Positions 39,401-47,114 of a stretch of 64,000 nt of DNA are shown in pieces; positions within the stretch are counted from its first letter, which is position 1, and the number at the start of each line of letters is the position of its first letter. The notes under the pieces were generated by a model, which saw only the letters and a program-made list of their open reading frames with translations, was not told the DNA's origin and made no database searches. The translations under genes and the position numbers were made by a program. Source of the stretch: Sphingomonas sanxanigenens DSM 19645 = NX02 (GTDB lineage Bacteria > Pseudomonadota > Alphaproteobacteria > Sphingomonadales > Sphingomonadaceae); the NCBI RefSeq assembly GCF_000512205.2, contig NZ_CP006644.1, positions 2,536,520 through 2,600,519 on the forward strand. Direction: 5' to 3'.

Positions 39401-41522
39401 GCATCGGCTGGCGGCCGATCGCGTGGAAAGCGAAACGCTGCTCAAATCCGCGTACGAGCGCTCGATCGAATTGCGGACATGGCTGAAACTCAGTAACCGG
39501 GCGACTGACAAGGTGCGGGCCGCACTCGCGGCCTATGCCGCTGCGGTCCGGCGCATCGGCCGCGGCACCGGCAAGAGCGCTGCACGGTACCGGCGCGATG
39601 CGCGCGACGCGTCCGACCGGGCGAAAGGCGCGCTGCCCTGCTGGATCATGCCGCATTATCGCGTTTCGGAATCGCTGCCGTCTGATTTCGGCTTGTTCGA
39701 TCTGGTGATTGTCGACGAGGCTTCGCAATCCACGCTCGCAGCGCTGCCCGCGCTGATGCGTGCAGAGCAGATCCTGATCGTCGGCGACGACAAGCAGGTC
39801 AGCCCCGAGCATGTCGGCCTCGATCAGGATCGCGCCGACACCCTCGCCCACAGGCACCTTGACGGTCAGGTGCCGGACTATCGACGGCAGTTGCGTCAGG
39901 AAAACTCGCTTTACGACCTTGGGCAGGTCGTATTCGCCGGCGGGAGACTCATGCTCAAGGAGCATTTCCGCAGCGTCGCACCGATCATCGAATTCTCGAA
40001 AGCCCAATTCTACGCGCATGAACTGATGCCCTTGCGGCTGCCCACAGCCTCCGAACGACTGGATCCGCCGCTGATCGATATTCTCGTGGAAGACGGCTAT
40101 CGCCGCGGAAAGCGCAACCCACCTGAAGCTGACTGCATCGTCGCTGAGATCCAGAGGATCGCCAACGATCCCGCCATGGCGAAGCGCACTGTCGGCGTCA
40201 CGACGCTGCTCGGGCAAGAGCAGGCCAAGTATATCTACGACAAGATCCAGGATGAGATCGGCACGGAGATCATCGAACGACACGACATTCGCGTCGGTGA
40301 TCCGACCGCTTTCCAGGGCGATGAGCGCGACATCATGTTCGTGTCGCTCGTCGCGCAGCGGGGCGATATCGCCTTGTCCGGCTCCGCTTACGATCAACGT
40401 TTCAACGTCGCCGCGTCGCGCGCGCGCAATCGCATGGTGCTCGTCCGCTCGGTAGACCTCGGCGATCTCAAGCCGGCGGACAAACTACGGCGCGCGCTGA
40501 TCGAGCATTTCCGCGCTCCATTCGCTAACGAAGCGGCTGGCACCGGCAGTCGCCGCGAGCGCTGTGAATCCGACTTCGAGCGGGAGATGTTCGATCTGCT
40601 CGTGGCTCGGGGCTTTCGCGTCGATACGCAGGTTCGCGTCGGCAATTTCCGAATCGACCTGATCGTGGAAGGCGAGAATGATAGGCGCCTTGCGATCGAG
40701 TGCGATGGCGATCGGTTCCACGGCCCCGACATGTGGTCGCGCGACATGGAGCGCCAACGCCTCTTGGAACGGGCTGGCTGGGAGGTCTGGCGCTGCTTCG
40801 CCTCACGCTTCGTCCGGGAACGAAACGCCGTGCTCGACGAACTGCTCATGCTGCTCGAAACCCGTGGCATCGAACCGATGGTTGTCGAGGACGGGTGGAC
40901 GAGCCGCCACACGGAGCATCGGCGTTGGCGCTCACAATCCGGCGACGACAACCAGCAATCCGAAAATCCGGATGAGGGCGCGGCTGACAAATCCGAGAAT
41001 GCGCTGCCTGCGGATGAAACGCCCGCAGAAAGCCCGGACGCTCAAAGTAGGGCTGCCTTTCCCTTAGTGACGGATGACAATCCCGACGCGCACATCTTCG
41101 AGAATGGCCGGCGCACGCGCCCCCAAACAACGCCGCGCCGCGCCGCCGTCGATCTCTTCGACACGTCCGGCGATGAGGACCATCATCAGTCCGATGCACT
41201 TGAACGTAGGACCACCGAACCCGAGATCCAGTTGGCGATCCTGTATCTGATGACCGATGGTGCCGAATGGACCAACGGCGAACTCAAACGCGTACTGGAC
41301 GAGAGCTTCCCGTTGACGACTGGCGACCGGATGCAAGCCGCCCACCGCCCCAATGAGCGGAAATGGGAAGAGTTGGTAAACAATGCATTGTCACCGTCCC
41401 GCAGCAATTCGCTGACATCGAGGGCTCTGGTCCGAACGGTTTCGAGGGGCCACCATATTCTGACCGACGAGGGTCGCGCTTTGATCGAGGCAAAAATCGC
41501 TCAGGAGCGCGAAGGCGGCTGA
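36432..41522 (+). CDS. Giant SF1 helicase / PD-(D/E)XK nuclease / winged-helix protein (candidate defence protein)
   Basis: 1696 residues from the ATG at 36432 (36435 is also possible). Order: an N-terminal region of about 390 residues without recognisable domain; helicase motif I GPPGTGKT at 409-416 (VVVQGPPGTGKTHTIANI); a roughly 600-residue helical insertion between motifs I and II; motif II IVDEASQS around 1093 with GDDKQ after it; LKEHFRS; DPTAFQGDERDIMFVSLV; motif VI FNVAASRARNRMVLV near 1325. This is a Dna2/UPF1-like SF1 helicase (COG1112-like). A PD-(D/E)XK nuclease follows (D1409 in RIDLIVEG, E1423-x-D1425 in AIECDGDRFHG, then ERQRLLERAGWEVWRCF, the DUF559/Vsr-like pattern). After an acidic linker, residues about 1595-1690 look like an Mrr-N winged helix (RKWEELVNNALSPSR, GHHILTDEGRALIEAKI). 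Codon use looks less G+C-rich than its neighbours. No partner genes; no methylase. Family names are from memory. Confidence 0.85.
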   Translation: MMNVQRDRLLDLIAYVEATERDKLKTVLDVTRHNGFLYAKDELDLPGVTLNRLVDDDAIWLHVERLAKQAPPVPDSTELRCWLRLQDDPAQAPRLMSEVAAQALINAGISLVDETAQTVRIDDYPDAEELRSALDAYIAGPWALWAEQERPRRLTIKLYNALFLLRQSLEIAVDTPIELVCGIGLATLERDGQTLRYPVLTMATEIALDPVTHAIDVRPRMEAAPAVEAETLDRMELRAVDEWRTNARRHLAELEDEPLSPFAPESYEPILRQAAALLDPDGRYQPLGDAAASGLPKAGQTLEVHETFMFFQRERRASQLMDDLARFREQAVAAAPDLQLPGALLALLTEPATAPSEEDYPSYRGISTIPGITSSDGGGEDLFFPKPFNREQVEVVQRLAVRPGVVVQGPPGTGKTHTIANIVSHYLALGKRVLVTSQKAPALKVLRDQLPSAVRPLAVSLLDSDRDGLKQFQESVEIIAGRLQRIKRSELTSEIESLDSQIDNLHRTLARIDKEVDDIGRSAIAGITLDGEQIEPLRAARDLIANPDLATWLTDLMDEKAAFAPRFSDQDIFDLRVARKALGRRLAYLGIDLPALDRLPNDDTMADAHRDLAQMESLQRQIASGEIVALADHRPETIARADALLTMARSLKTGRDALSSSEHHWTEQAITLLRRLPDDEAIGALEAKRSEVEALLEENRYFLTRPVELPADAIDDDKLIGAIADLAGGGTGLGLVAGLFAGQLKLRLASIRIVGEKPRTAADWEDIRRFAAAQQQAKRLKVAWNHAAEHSSLSPIDVDGLIGVRSMLAQLDQLVSIREHISLENRVTAEIASIAPRWSKPVQRGSEAIAALLDMLETHALRRRLERAGAIRRSMLDLFANGRAELGARIRSCLQTDLGSPSITTSDFRDRWANLRQELSEILAHCSALETVARVTRAIEESGAPNWARQLRTEPVEAVEDSLTPGDWARRWRLRQFDGWLARIDRHGRLHRLAADRVESETLLKSAYERSIELRTWLKLSNRATDKVRAALAAYAAAVRRIGRGTGKSAARYRRDARDASDRAKGALPCWIMPHYRVSESLPSDFGLFDLVIVDEASQSTLAALPALMRAEQILIVGDDKQVSPEHVGLDQDRADTLAHRHLDGQVPDYRRQLRQENSLYDLGQVVFAGGRLMLKEHFRSVAPIIEFSKAQFYAHELMPLRLPTASERLDPPLIDILVEDGYRRGKRNPPEADCIVAEIQRIANDPAMAKRTVGVTTLLGQEQAKYIYDKIQDEIGTEIIERHDIRVGDPTAFQGDERDIMFVSLVAQRGDIALSGSAYDQRFNVAASRARNRMVLVRSVDLGDLKPADKLRRALIEHFRAPFANEAAGTGSRRERCESDFEREMFDLLVARGFRVDTQVRVGNFRIDLIVEGENDRRLAIECDGDRFHGPDMWSRDMERQRLLERAGWEVWRCFASRFVRERNAVLDELLMLLETRGIEPMVVEDGWTSRHTEHRRWRSQSGDDNQQSENPDEGAADKSENALPADETPAESPDAQSRAAFPLVTDDNPDAHIFENGRRTRPQTTPRRAAVDLFDTSGDEDHHQSDALERRTTEPEIQLAILYLMTDGAEWTNGELKRVLDESFPLTTGDRMQAAHRPNERKWEELVNNALSPSRSNSLTSRALVRTVSRGHHILTDEGRALIEAKIAQEREGG

Positions 41523-41785
41523 ACCACAATACCGCAGTGATCCACACCACGACGCCCCCAAAATGCCCCCTCCGTTCACCGGGTTCGCCCAACAGCTGGT
41601 CGTAACGCGGTTGCAACATATCGTGTCTGCGGCCATCGGCGGCGGGTCGTTTGCCCGGGGGCATCACCAGATTGCGTTTCGACGCGTTTGCGCGCGCCCG
41701 AGGGAAGACGTGGGAAGCCTGCGTGCCGCCGGTGTTTTTGAGTTTGGCGCGGTTCGCACTTCTTGCGCATGTGATGGGGCTCTTG

Positions 41786-42394
41786 ATGTCCTTCGGACGC
41801 AAGACATATTTTGTTGCTACTCTGTCCGTCGCTGTGGTGGCCTCCATGGCCGTGCCCGAGACGTACAGCCTCGCCGCCAGCAGCTTGGTCGAACCGAAGC
41901 CCGCGGCGGTGCCCGGCGCCGAAGCGCCGATCGTCATTACGCCTGCCACGGCTGAGCCGAAGCCGGCGATGATCACCACGGAAACGTCCGTGGCGGATGC
42001 CGGCGCCGAGCCGGCCCTCCAGATCGACGAATCCGATCCCGAACTGGTCTGCATGGCCAAGGTCGTTCGCCATGAGGCTGCAAACCAGCCGCGCGAGGGT
42101 CAGCTTGCCGTCGCCCAGCTCATCATGAACCGTTTGCGCTCGCCGAAGTTCCCGAAAACGGTCTGCGGCGTGGTTCATCAGGCCGGCCAGTTCTTCAACA
42201 CCAACACCTATCATCCGTCGCGCAGCGACCGCCTGTGGCGCACGGCGATGGACGTCTCGATCGAGGCGCGTAGCGCGATGCGCGAATCGGTGATCGGCAC
42301 CGCCATCTATTACAATGCGGCGCGGACGCGCTCGGCCTTCCATGCCGGCCGGAAGCTCGCCGCGACGATCGGCGATCACGCCTTCTATCATTGA
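41786..42394 (+). CDS. SleB-like cell wall hydrolase (Hydrolase_2)
   Basis: 202 residues from the ATG at 41786 (41774 and 41651 are alternatives). A signal/anchor segment YFVATLSVAVVASMAV is followed by a proline/alanine/threonine linker and the catalytic SleB domain: LVCMAKVVRHEAANQPREGQ with the catalytic glutamate in RHEA, AVAQLIMNRL, FPKTVCGVVHQAGQF, IGTAIYYNA. The enzyme would cleave peptidoglycan in the periplasm, a lytic-transglycosylase-like activity. Lies 263 bases after the helicase gene, an interval with no supported gene. Confidence 0.88.
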   Translation: MSFGRKTYFVATLSVAVVASMAVPETYSLAASSLVEPKPAAVPGAEAPIVITPATAEPKPAMITTETSVADAGAEPALQIDESDPELVCMAKVVRHEAANQPREGQLAVAQLIMNRLRSPKFPKTVCGVVHQAGQFFNTNTYHPSRSDRLWRTAMDVSIEARSAMRESVIGTAIYYNAARTRSAFHAGRKLAATIGDHAFYH

Positions 42395-42421
42395 TCGGCG
42401 GGTCGGCGTCGGTGCCGGCGT

Positions 42422-42763
42422 TCAGCGGGTGGCCGCGGCCCCTTCCGCCTTCTCCTGATCCGCACCTCCGAACCGCGCGGCCTTGACCCTGTCATAGGCC
42501 GCGCGGATCGTTTTGCCGGGCGCGGTCAGCCCGGCCGCGTCGGTCAGGCCGTACCAGCCTTCCGCCGCGGTCAATATCCGCTCGCTCACCGGCCCCGGCG
42601 GCAGATCCTGCGCCCAGCCCCGCAGCGCCGTGGCGTTGAACAGCGCCAGCAGCGTCGCCGCCGTCACGATCACCACCGTCGTCCAGCGCAGCGCCTGCCG
42701 GCCGCCGGCGCCACCCTCTTCCGGCGGCAGATCGACCGGCGAGGCGAATTCCGTGTGTGGCAT
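42422..42763 (-). CDS. Small single-pass membrane protein of the acyltransferase cluster
   Basis: 113 residues from the ATG at 42763 (MPHTEFASPVDLPPEEGGAG). One membrane segment at about residues 28-46 (TTVVIVTAATLLALFNATAL) precedes a short periplasmic-type region (WAQDLPPGPVSERILTAAEG, APGKTIRAAYDRVKAARFGG). No domain recognised. It is the last cistron after the MBOAT gene (16 bases after its stop), so it may be an accessory subunit. Confidence 0.6.
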   Translation of the reverse strand: MPHTEFASPVDLPPEEGGAGGRQALRWTTVVIVTAATLLALFNATALRGWAQDLPPGPVSERILTAAEGWYGLTDAAGLTAPGKTIRAAYDRVKAARFGGADQEKAEGAAATR

Positions 42764-42779
42764 AGACCGCGCCTCCCGA

Positions 42780-44192
42780 TCAGAACTGGTAATAGATGAA
42801 GGGTTCGACACCCTCGGGGCGCATCGAATCCACCAGGAGGATCGTCGCGCCGATCGCCAGCCCCAGCATCAACGGCGACCAGCGCCGCAGCATCAGCGCG
42901 ACGCGCTGGATCAGCGTCGGCGGGAAGGCGTGCAGCGCAAGGCCGAACAGGATCAGCACCAGCCCGAGCGGCGCCAAGGTCGTACCGCGGCTGAAATCGA
43001 GCGCGGCGATGCCGGCGAGATAGGCGCTGGCCGCCTCGAAGCTGGCCGAACGGAAGAAGATCCAGGCCAGCGTGACGATGTGGAAGGTGATGAGGATGCC
43101 GAGCGCGGTCGGCAGCGTCGGCAGCCCCGCCGGCCGATGCTGGCGCCATAATCGCTCGAGCACGAGCACGCCGCCGTGGATCGCGCCCCAGATCACGAAG
43201 TTCCAGCTCGCGCCGTGCCACAGCCCGCCGAGCAGCATCGTCGTCATCAGCGCGAGATAGAGCCGCGCCGGCCCGTGGCGGCTGCCGCCGAGCGCGATAT
43301 AGAGATAGTCGCGCAGCCAGCTCGACAGGCTGATGTGCCAGCGGCGCCAGAAATCCTGCAGCGAGGCGGCGCGATAGGGCTGGTTGAAGTTGATCGGGAA
43401 GCGATAGCCGAGCAGCGCAGCGAGGCCGATCGCCATGTCGCTATAGGCCGAAAAATCGCAATAGATCTGAACGGCATAGCCATAGGATGCGAGAATCAGG
43501 TCGAAGCTGCCATGCGCCGCCGGATCGAAGAAGATCGGATCGACGAACTCGGTGGCGAGGTAGGAGGCGATGATCGACTTCTTGAACAGCCCCCAGACGA
43601 TCAGCAGGAAACCCATCGCCGCCATGCCGCGGTCGAGCTTCGGCCCCGCCTCCAGCTGCGGCACGAGGTGCGAGGCGCGCACGATCGGGCCTGCGACGAG
43701 ATGCGGGAAGAAGGACATCAGCAGCACCATGTCGAGCAACCGCGCCGGCCGCGTCTCGCGCCGGTAGATGTCGATCAGGTAGCTCATCCCCTGGAAGGTG
43801 AAGAAGGAGATGCCGACCGGCAGCACCACCTGCATGATCGTCACGTCCCGCTGCCAGCCGAGGCCATGGAGCAGCTCGACGAACTGCTCCATGAAGAAGC
43901 CGTAATATTTGAACCAGCCGAGAATGCCGAGATTGGCGACGACGCCGGCGATCAGCACCAGTCGGCGCGGCCGTTCCTCCTCGTCATAATGCAGGATCAG
44001 CCGCGCGGCGCCCCAGTTGAGGAAGCCGCTGACGATGAGCAAGGCGACGAAGCGCCGGTCCCACGCCCCGTAGAAGATCCAGCTCGCCACGAGCAGTACG
44101 ATCTTGTGCCATTCGAGCGAACGCCGCGTTCCCCAGCCGAGCGCGAACACGCCCAGGAAGAACAGCCCGAAGCTGGCCGTCGGAAACAGCAC
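42780..44192 (-). CDS. MBOAT-family O-acyltransferase (AlgI-like)
   Basis: From a GTG at 44192 (VLFPTASFGLFFLGVFALG), with GGCGAGGGGCGGGG just upstream, the product has 470 residues and about ten membrane segments. MBOAT signature regions are NLGILGWFKYYGFFMEQF, VGISFFTFQGMSYLIDIYR, FPHLVAGPIVRASHLVPQ, QIYCDFSAYSDMAIGLAALL, FWRRWHISLSSWLRDYLYI (RWHIS) and LLGGLWHGASWNFVIWG with the catalytic histidine. It would pass acetyl groups across the membrane to extracytoplasmic acceptors. The in-frame part upstream overlaps the SGNH gene and is not real. Probably one operon with the two SGNH genes. Confidence 0.92.
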   Translation of the reverse strand: MLFPTASFGLFFLGVFALGWGTRRSLEWHKIVLLVASWIFYGAWDRRFVALLIVSGFLNWGAARLILHYDEEERPRRLVLIAGVVANLGILGWFKYYGFFMEQFVELLHGLGWQRDVTIMQVVLPVGISFFTFQGMSYLIDIYRRETRPARLLDMVLLMSFFPHLVAGPIVRASHLVPQLEAGPKLDRGMAAMGFLLIVWGLFKKSIIASYLATEFVDPIFFDPAAHGSFDLILASYGYAVQIYCDFSAYSDMAIGLAALLGYRFPINFNQPYRAASLQDFWRRWHISLSSWLRDYLYIALGGSRHGPARLYLALMTTMLLGGLWHGASWNFVIWGAIHGGVLVLERLWRQHRPAGLPTLPTALGILITFHIVTLAWIFFRSASFEAASAYLAGIAALDFSRGTTLAPLGLVLILFGLALHAFPPTLIQRVALMLRRWSPLMLGLAIGATILLVDSMRPEGVEPFIYYQF

Positions 44193-44212
44193 CCCCCGCC
44201 CCTCGCCCGCCG

Positions 44213-45508
44213 TTACCGCGGACGCGACGCAGCGAAGCGCGCATAGGCGGCGTCGAGATCCGAGAAGATCATCGATCCGATGCGGCCGCCGCCGGCGCGG
44301 GTGAAATGAACATGATCGCCGCGCACCAGCGGCGGATCGGCCTTGCGCCAGGTGGATGCGGCGCATGCGCCCCCCATCGCCGCATTCCAATCCCAGAAGC
44401 CGAGCTTCAGGTCACGCGCGACGATGCGCTGACGCTCGCGGATCGCCGAGAGCAGGGTCGGCGTGTACCAGCCGGGATCGCCCGGGCAGGCGACCGGGCT
44501 GCCATAGTTGCGCGCCAGCGCGACATTGCTGGTGCCGGCATCGGGCGCGCCGATCAGCAGGATCGGCACCTCGCGCCCCGCCAGCCGTCGCAGGCGCCGC
44601 ACCTGCGCGCGCAGGTCGACCTCGAACACCGCCGGCGTCAACGCCTGCGAAAATCCCTCGTTGGTGCCGAAGGCGAGTACGATCAGGTCGGGCTTGTACT
44701 CGGCCAGTTCGTCGGCGACGACGCGGTCGTCCTCGCGGCCGAGATGGGTGAGCTGCGACCCGCTGACGCCGAGGTTGGAGACCGCCACGCCGCCCTTGCG
44801 CACGAAGGTGGCGAAGGAGGTGATGGTGACGACGCCATTGCCTTCCGTGGTGAGTTGGGCGGCGGATTGGCGCCAGTCGCTGTCGACCGTCCTGCAGGCG
44901 GCACCGCCCTGGCTGCCCGACAGGTCGAGCCGTTCGGTCTTCGCCCCCAACTGGATGATCGCGCTGCCGCCGCCCGCGCGGCGGACGCCGCACACCGTGA
45001 CGCGATCGAAATTCTGGTCGGGCGTATCGGTCGTCACCCCCATCCGCTCGTCGCCACCGGCCGTGGTGAGCGAGAAGCCGGCGATGCCGATCGGCGCGCC
45101 CGCGCTGTTCCAGCCCCTGCCGAAATTGGCGTTGACCGTCCATCCCGCCGACATCGCCTGGGTGACGCCGAAGGTGATGACGCCCGGATAGGGCCGGCCC
45201 GGCGCCAGCATGCCGCGCCCGCCGAAGCCGAACCGGGCCTGCATCGGCACCCGCCAGCCGTTGGAGATCATGTCGCCGGCGGTGTGGCTGTCGCCGACCT
45301 GCATGATGTGGACGGGCCGGCGCGCATTGCTGCGCGCATCGTCGAGCGCGGCAAAGAACGGTTCGAGGTTGCGGGCATAGCAGAGGCGCGGTCCGCAATC
45401 CCGCGCCGCCGCCTGCGCGGTCGCTTCCGCCTGTTCCTGCGCGGCGACCGGAGTCACCGATGACGCCGCCGCGATCAGCGCGGCGGCGATGGCTGCAATC
45501 CGCCGCAT
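44213..45508 (-). CDS. Exported SGNH/GDSL hydrolase-like protein
   Basis: 431 residues with a signal peptide (IAAIAAALIAAASSVTPVAA). The SGNH block I is IMQVGDSHTAGDM, a middle block is VLAFGTNEGFSQAL and the C-terminal D-x-x-H is GDHVHFTRAG, so the catalytic triad looks intact. A beta-rich insertion (about residues 130-240) separates them. Like AlgX/PatB-type proteins that finish acetyl transfer in the periplasm, it is placed directly upstream of the MBOAT gene; its start overlaps the stop of the upstream SGNH gene by one base (TGATG). Acceptor polymer unknown. Confidence 0.88.
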   Translation of the reverse strand: MRRIAAIAAALIAAASSVTPVAAQEQAEATAQAAARDCGPRLCYARNLEPFFAALDDARSNARRPVHIMQVGDSHTAGDMISNGWRVPMQARFGFGGRGMLAPGRPYPGVITFGVTQAMSAGWTVNANFGRGWNSAGAPIGIAGFSLTTAGGDERMGVTTDTPDQNFDRVTVCGVRRAGGGSAIIQLGAKTERLDLSGSQGGAACRTVDSDWRQSAAQLTTEGNGVVTITSFATFVRKGGVAVSNLGVSGSQLTHLGREDDRVVADELAEYKPDLIVLAFGTNEGFSQALTPAVFEVDLRAQVRRLRRLAGREVPILLIGAPDAGTSNVALARNYGSPVACPGDPGWYTPTLLSAIRERQRIVARDLKLGFWDWNAAMGGACAASTWRKADPPLVRGDHVHFTRAGGGRIGSMIFSDLDAAYARFAASRPR

Positions 45509-46551
45509 CAGTTGGTGCGCTCCTCGACCGGTTCCGCACCGGGGGCCGGACGGCCCGCCTCGGCGCGGGCGATCTCGACGCTCTTGCGGATGCGCGTCGT
45601 CAGACCTTTGGTCAGCAGCGAATAGGCATGGCCCGTCGCCATGTGGATTCCGTCATTGGCGCGGGCCAGTTCGCTTCTTCCTGTCTTGGGGTCGGTGAGA
45701 TGTGCAGTATATTGCCCATCGCCATCGACGCTGAGCGGCACCGTATCGATGAAGGGCACGCCCAAGGCCTGCATGCGGGTGGCATAGAAGGCGTTCATCT
45801 GCGCGACCTTCGCCTCGAAATCGGGCTCGCGCATCTTGGGCAGCCCCACCCAGTAGACGGCGATGCCGCGATCCTTGAGCAGCCTGACGATCGCCTCGGC
45901 GCGGTCGCCGACGATCTTCTGCCATTCGGGCGTCATATATTTGGCGGCGACGCCATCGGCATAGATGTCGAACGTGTCGTTCGCACCGAACGAGATCACC
46001 GCCACATCCACCGGCTCCGCGTCGATCTTGCTACGGATGTCGTCCAGCAGGTTCAGCTTGGCATAGCGGGTGAAGCCGGTCGCCTGCCTGGCGAACCCTT
46101 CGACCTCATAGCCCTTGTCGCCCTTGAACTGCAGGTAGAGCCCCTGGGTCAGGCCGACGCCGAAACTGTCGCCGAACACGCCGATCCTCACCGGCCGCCC
46201 GGCCGCGGCAGACCGCGCGACGGCGGGGCTCACCCGGTCCATCGCGATCTGCGACGCGGCGGGCTGCGGCCGGCCGCCGAGGACCGGCGACGCCTTGGGC
46301 GCAGGCGGCAGGACCGCCGCCGGCGCCGGGGTTCCGCCATGTTCGCCGAACGCGAAGCCGATCGTCACGCCCACCGCGATGCCGACGAACAGCACCGCGG
46401 TGCGATCCATCACCAGCGTGAGCGGCGAGCGCCGGCGCGGCGCCCGCGCCCAGGCCGGCGCGCCCGGTTCGATCCCCGGGTGGTTGCCGCCTTCATTCGA
46501 TGTCGGGCGTGCCGCCGCCCCGTCCATTGCCCAGTCCCGCGTATCGACCAT
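45508..46551 (-). CDS. Membrane-anchored SGNH-family protein (DUF459-like)
   Basis: 347 residues from the ATG at 46551. A cytoplasmic N-terminus is followed by one membrane segment (TAVLFVGIAVGVTIGFAFG) and an extracytoplasmic SGNH domain: IGVFGDSFGVGLTQGLYLQF, VAVISFGANDTFDIYADG and DGIHMATGHAYSLLTKGL. This resembles the DUF459 (SGNH) group. It begins the acyltransferase cluster (three or four overlapping or closely spaced genes). Two SGNH proteins for one MBOAT suggests a membrane-side donor step plus an acceptor step. Confidence 0.87.
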   Translation of the reverse strand: MVDTRDWAMDGAAARPTSNEGGNHPGIEPGAPAWARAPRRRSPLTLVMDRTAVLFVGIAVGVTIGFAFGEHGGTPAPAAVLPPAPKASPVLGGRPQPAASQIAMDRVSPAVARSAAAGRPVRIGVFGDSFGVGLTQGLYLQFKGDKGYEVEGFARQATGFTRYAKLNLLDDIRSKIDAEPVDVAVISFGANDTFDIYADGVAAKYMTPEWQKIVGDRAEAIVRLLKDRGIAVYWVGLPKMREPDFEAKVAQMNAFYATRMQALGVPFIDTVPLSVDGDGQYTAHLTDPKTGRSELARANDGIHMATGHAYSLLTKGLTTRIRKSVEIARAEAGRPAPGAEPVEERTN

Positions 46552-46690
46552 CAATCACCCTTCGCGACCGGTGCATGTCCGATCGTCCCGGGATTGGCAA
46601 GCGCGCGCCGGGAAGGACACACCGTTCGCGACGGGCAGTGCCTGCGGCACCATAAACTGCCCCTGAACGACGCAGCCGACCTCGCCTGCT

Positions 46691-47101
46691 TCAGCGCGAG
46701 GCGGCTGCCCGGCGATCGCCGATCGCCCAACAGGTCAGCAGGATCCCGATCAGCGCGGGCAGGGTGACGGCCGGGAAATCGCGGGCCAGCGCGGATACGC
46801 CGCAAATGCCGGCAGCGACCTCCCAGACGTGGAACAGCGCATGCGCGCAGAGCCACAATGTCGCCCCGCCCCAAAGCACCACGCGCGCCGCGGGCCTGGC
46901 GATGCCGGCGAGGAAGGCCGCTCCCAGGAACAGGAATATGATGCCGATGTCGCGGATGAAATGCTGGTTGAAGGGCCCGGTGGTGGTCACACCGGGCACC
47001 GCGAAATACCAGTCGGCGGGGGCGATCAGCATGTAGCTGCCATTCGCCACCGCCGCCAAGCCGAGCACGCCGGCCAGCAGCATGCAACTCTGCCTGAGCA
47101 T
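46691..47101 (-). CDS. Small four-helix membrane protein
   Basis: 136 residues from the ATG at 47101. Four hydrophobic segments are visible (MLLAGVLGLAAVANGSYML, DIGIIFLFLGAAFLAGIA, VVLWGGATLWLCAHALFHV, LPALIGILLTCWAIG). No known domain recognised. Follows the NmrA-like gene by 13 bases on the same strand and so is likely the second cistron. The 139 bases between it and the next gene downstream (46552-46690) show no gene. Confidence 0.65.
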   Translation of the reverse strand: MLRQSCMLLAGVLGLAAVANGSYMLIAPADWYFAVPGVTTTGPFNQHFIRDIGIIFLFLGAAFLAGIARPAARVVLWGGATLWLCAHALFHVWEVAAGICGVSALARDFPAVTLPALIGILLTCWAIGDRRAAASR

Positions 47102-47114
47102 CGTCGGTCCTCCC

